A stretch of 9,183 bases of DNA from Gammaproteobacteria bacterium (GTDB taxonomy: Bacteria > Pseudomonadota > Gammaproteobacteria > HK1). The notes beneath the pieces were generated by a model. It did no database searches. It was given only the letters and a program-made list of their open reading frames with translations, and was not told the origin of the DNA. How positions within the stretch are numbered: the first letter of the stretch is position 1; the number at the start of each line of letters is the position of its first letter. Positions 7,381 through 9,183 of this stretch are shown piece after piece. Location of the stretch: NCBI GenBank assembly GCA_020444775.1, contig JAGRHX010000631.1, positions 1 to 9,183 on the forward strand, read 5' to 3'. Made by a program: the position numbers and the translations under genes.

Positions 7381-7851
7381 TCAGGGCCTGGTTGCCGCCT
7401 GGGCGAAGTTACTCAAGGCGCCCTTCACCTTGTCCAGGACACCCTGGCAGTCACCCAGACCGTGCCGCGCGTTCAGATATTGCGGATCGTTGTAGCCCAG
7501 CCAGACACTGCCGTCCTCGGCCTGCCAGACCAAGGCCTTCTGCGGCAGGTCGATGGCGACCGAACGCGCGCAGCCCATCAACGGCGTGCCGACCTTCGGA
7601 TTGCCGAAGATCACCACGGTGGTCGGTGCGAGGTCCATCTCCGCCGCGCGGGCGCCGGCCTGGTGGTCGATCACCGCGAACACCTTCATGCCTTTCTCCC
7701 CGAGCGTGTCGACCAGCCGCTGCACCGTGGTCGGCACATCGTGCGCGCTCTTCACGCTGATCAAGCCCTCGGCCGCCTGGGGCGTGCCAGCTACACCCAG
7801 CAGCAGACCTGCCAACAGCAGCGCGGATCGAATCGTGTTGGCTCGTTTCAT
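7381..7851 (-). CDS. Secreted DUF302 family protein
   Basis: This 156-residue protein has a clear signal peptide: MKRANTIR, hydrophobic core at about 10-22, probable cleavage after the alanines at 26-27. The mature part matches DUF302: LISVKSAHDVPTTVQRLVDTLGEKGMKVFAVIDH, then AAEMDLAPTTVVIFGNPKVGTPLM, with H63 and the GNPKxGT turn typical of the family. The function of DUF302 is not established; many are single-domain periplasmic proteins in sulfur-metabolising or metal-exposed bacteria. Two mature cysteines (94 and 135) could form a disulfide. The start is supported by AAGGAG 7 bases upstream. It lies downstream of the selenoprotein on the same strand, but a hairpin and about 100 bases separate them, so it probably has its own promoter. 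Confidence 0.87.
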   Translation of the reverse strand: MKRANTIRSALLLAGLLLGVAGTPQAAEGLISVKSAHDVPTTVQRLVDTLGEKGMKVFAVIDHQAGARAAEMDLAPTTVVIFGNPKVGTPLMGCARSVAIDLPQKALVWQAEDGSVWLGYNDPQYLNARHGLGDCQGVLDKVKGALSNFAQAATRP

Positions 7852-7858
7852 GCTCGGA

Positions 7859-7864
7859 CTCCTT
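7859..7864 (-). promoter_or_regulatory. Ribosome-binding site of the DUF302 gene
   Basis: A consensus AAGGAG on the minus strand with a 7-base spacer to the ATG at 7851. Confidence 0.75.
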
Positions 7865-7921
7865 GACCTCAGGTCGCAATAGCTGATCGGGTCGACGGAT
7901 GCCGATACGACACCCGGTGAT

Positions 7922-7947
7922 GACTCTGGTGGACGACTCTGGTGGAC
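7922..7947. repeat. Perfect 13-base tandem duplication
   Basis: GACTCTGGTGGAC occurs twice head to tail (7922-7934 and 7935-7947), between the selenoprotein hairpin and the DUF302 gene, about 70-95 bases upstream of the DUF302 start. It may be replication slippage or a repeated binding site for a regulator. Confidence 0.9.
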
Positions 7948-7950
7948 GAT

Positions 7951-7978
7951 TGGGGGCGCCCGCTCGGGCGCCCCCCAA
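7951..7978 (-). terminator. Hairpin terminator of the selenoprotein unit
   Basis: A 10-base perfect stem GGGGGCGCCC (7952-7961) with GGGCGCCCCC (7966-7975) closes on a 4-base loop and extends by TT/AA with one extra base. It begins a few bases after the selenoprotein stop at 7981. Neither side has a proper T-run, so termination may be weak, or the stem may mainly protect the 3' end of the RNA. Confidence 0.6.
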
Positions 7979-7980
7979 CT

Positions 7981-8508
7981 TCAGCCGCGCGTGCAGGCGG
8001 CGAGAATGCGTTCGATGCTCTGCTCTGCGATCTCGGCAAGCTCGGTGGCGCTGCGGTTCTGGATCGGATGTGGGACCCAGATCATGGCGGGGTCGAAGCC
8101 CAGCGCCTTGGACTGCGCCCGCGCCGCCGGCTCGAACTCCTCCGAAGCGACCACGCAGCCGGGGATGCCACGCTTATCCAGGGTCGTGATGTCATGCAGA
8201 CTGCACGACGTGCACGATCCTCAGTCGGCCAGGCCTTCCACCACCACGTCGCAGCGCTCGACGATGTCCTGGATGACGGACTCCGGCGCCGGCTTGGTGT
8301 GGGTGGGCTTGGCAAAGCGCAGCACCTTGAGGCCGCGTGCCTGAAGTCGCTGCTCGACCGTATCCAGGAACTCCTCGCTACGCTCCTTGGAGATACACAG
8401 CAGGCCGATGGTGGCCTGCTCCAACCGTTCCGGTGGCGGAACCCGTTCACGCTGCACCGGCGAGGTCTCGCCGGTCGGGTCACGCATCGTGTAGACCGCG
8501 TTTCTCAT
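7981..8508 (-). CDS. UGSC-family selenoprotein (in-frame UGA = selenocysteine 96)
   Basis: The frame from ATG 8508 meets TGA at 8223-8221 after 95 codons. Reading on in the same frame gives 79 more sense codons and a stop (TGA) at 7983-7981, 175 residues in all. The joint reads EGLAD-U-GSCTSCSLHDI, which is the U/C-G-S-C motif of the UGSC (seleno)protein family. The continuation stays protein-like: KRGIPGCVVASEEF, ALGFDPAMIWVPHPIQNRS, then a helix AEIAEQSIERILAAC. The N-terminal half has an alpha/beta pattern: a strand (ATIGLLCIS, 32-40), a helix with a basic segment (EEFLDTVEQRLQARGLKVLRF) and a strand at 87-91 (DVVVE) that leads to U96. U96-G-S-C99 plus C102 suggests thiol/selenol redox chemistry, but the reaction is unknown. 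GGGAG lies 8 bases before the ATG, which overlaps the upstream stop (ATGA). Synthesis requires selA, selB, selC and selD elsewhere in the genome. Confidence 0.9.
8184..8223 (-). promoter_or_regulatory. Bacterial SECIS-like element directly after the UGA
   Basis: On the minus strand, after UGA and GGA, UCGUG (8217-8213) pairs with CACGA (8188-8184). After a small internal loop (CAC / AU), GUCGUGC (8209-8203) pairs with GCAUGAC (8197-8191) with one G·U, closing on loop AGUCU. The apical loop begins 18 bases after the UGA and has G in its second position (first position if the closing A-U pair forms). This fits the known bacterial SECIS rules for SelB binding: loop about 16-37 bases from the UGA with an early loop guanine. 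The fold was done by eye. Confidence 0.7.
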
Positions 8509-9183
8509 TGCATGATCTCCCGTGTGACGGCCTGCACCTCGGTGTGACGCCGCTGTGCCGACCAGCCGCCGATGACGGCGGACATCAGCCCACCTCGCCC
8601 ACCGGCACGCACCACCAGCAGACCACCATCGTGGAACTTGTCCACGGTCTGCTCGGCACGCGCCGGGTCGATACCTTCGGGGACGCCGTGAGCGCCCTCG
8701 ATCAGATCCTTACCGGGTCTCTTCAGCGCCTCACGCAGCCCCGCCTCGATCTCGGCCCGCTGCCAGCCTCCGGCCTTGTAGATGGCGTGGTGGTCCGGAC
8801 TCAATACCAGGATGGCATTGGACCACTCGGCCAGCTTCGGATGCGCGACCGCGCACAGCGCCATCGCCAGCGAACGGGTCAGCTCCTCCGGTGTGCGGGC
8901 GCGCTGGGCCTGCACGCCCTGGACGCCGTCGCCGTGGAACAAGGTCACCGCGTCCATGCCCGGCGCGATGCCACGCGCGACACTGAGCGGTGTCCAATCC
9001 GGATCGCTCTCGTCCTCGGCGAAACAGAAGGTGTACTTGCCAGGATTACCGAGCACCGCCCGGTCGATCTCGCCCGGAATGCCGCCACCGACGTTGCGGA
9101 TGATGAGCTGCAGGGCCCGCCCGATGGTGGCGTTGGCACGATTGCCCTGACCGAGCGCGTTGCCGCGCCAGTTCATGCCGATG
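8505..9183 (-). CDS. Conserved protein of unknown function, partner of the UGSC selenoprotein, 5'-partial
   Basis: 225 residues are visible; the frame is open to the window edge, so the real start may lie upstream, although an ATG at 9176 is possible. I cannot assign a characterised function. Visible features are GNRANATIGRALQLIIRNVGGG, then PGEIDRAVLGNPGKYTFCFAEDE, an apparently conserved block, followed by alternating strand/helix sequence (AVTLFHGDGVQ, SNAILVLSPDHHAIYKAGGW, GGLLVVRAGGRGG). There is no signal peptide or membrane segment in the visible part. The TGA stop (8507-8505) overlaps the selenoprotein ATG (8508-8506) as ATGA, so the two are almost certainly co-transcribed and translationally coupled, which suggests they form a complex or act in one pathway. 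It contains no in-frame UGA of its own. Confidence 0.75.
   Translation of the reverse strand, partial: IGMNWRGNALGQGNRANATIGRALQLIIRNVGGGIPGEIDRAVLGNPGKYTFCFAEDESDPDWTPLSVARGIAPGMDAVTLFHGDGVQGVQAQRARTPEELTRSLAMALCAVAHPKLAEWSNAILVLSPDHHAIYKAGGWQRAEIEAGLREALKRPGKDLIEGAHGVPEGIDPARAEQTVDKFHDGGLLVVRAGGRGGLMSAVIGGWSAQRRHTEVQAVTREIMQ

Noticed and set aside
8221..8508. A 95-residue stand-alone protein ending at the UGA, or a pseudogene
   Set aside because: The frame stays open and protein-like for 79 codons past the UGA, the flanks match the UGSC motif, a SECIS-like hairpin follows, and a terminator sits after the second stop. A simple nonsense mutation would not explain the hairpin.
7942..8547. Open frame of 201 codons on the plus strand across the selenoprotein region
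   Set aside because: It is antisense to the selenoprotein and runs through the terminator hairpin; its sequence shows no family pattern.

Overview
This is a GC-rich window with tightly packed genes, typical of a bacterial chromosome. The complete minCDE cell-division cluster, a Tag-type 3-methyladenine glycosylase and an in-frame UGA selenoprotein gene point to a gammaproteobacterium. I infer the purple-sulfur/Chromatiales side, but this rests on general resemblance and not on a marker gene. No rRNA, tRNA, CRISPR, insertion sequence or phage gene is visible.

Layout, left to right. (1) 2-916 (+) is the 3' part of a gene whose product joins the C-terminal end of an archaeal-type S-adenosylmethionine synthetase to a degenerate protein-isoaspartate-methyltransferase-like domain. 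(2) 1030-3150 (+) holds three closely spaced genes: an exported SIMPL/DUF541 protein, a CPBP-type membrane protease homologue, and tag (alkylated-base repair). (3) 3181-5161 (-) is minC-minD-minE, the division-site selection system, converging on tag. (4) 5162-5598 is a gene-free stretch of about 440 bases between divergent minC and the next gene; it contains one strong imperfect hairpin. (5) 5599-7359 (+) is an FAD_binding_2-type flavoprotein with an unusual proline/alanine linker and a two-helix membrane tail. (6) 7381-7851 (-) is a secreted DUF302 protein. (7) 7951-7978 is a hairpin that closes the last transcription unit. (8) 7981-9183 (-) is a two-gene unit: a conserved protein of unknown function (cut by the window edge) whose stop overlaps the start of a UGSC-family selenoprotein.

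The most notable content is the selenoprotein. A conventional ORF call stops at the UGA at 8223-8221 and gives a 95-residue fragment. Reading through it as selenocysteine gives a 175-residue protein with a UGSCTSC motif, and a good bacterial SECIS-like hairpin lies directly after the UGA. The second point of interest is the fusion of a SAM-producing enzyme to what looks like a decayed SAM-using enzyme. The Min system works as a unit: MinD ATPase recruits MinC to the membrane to block FtsZ, and MinE drives the pole-to-pole cycle. The other genes look like ordinary housekeeping or envelope functions with no clear link to each other.
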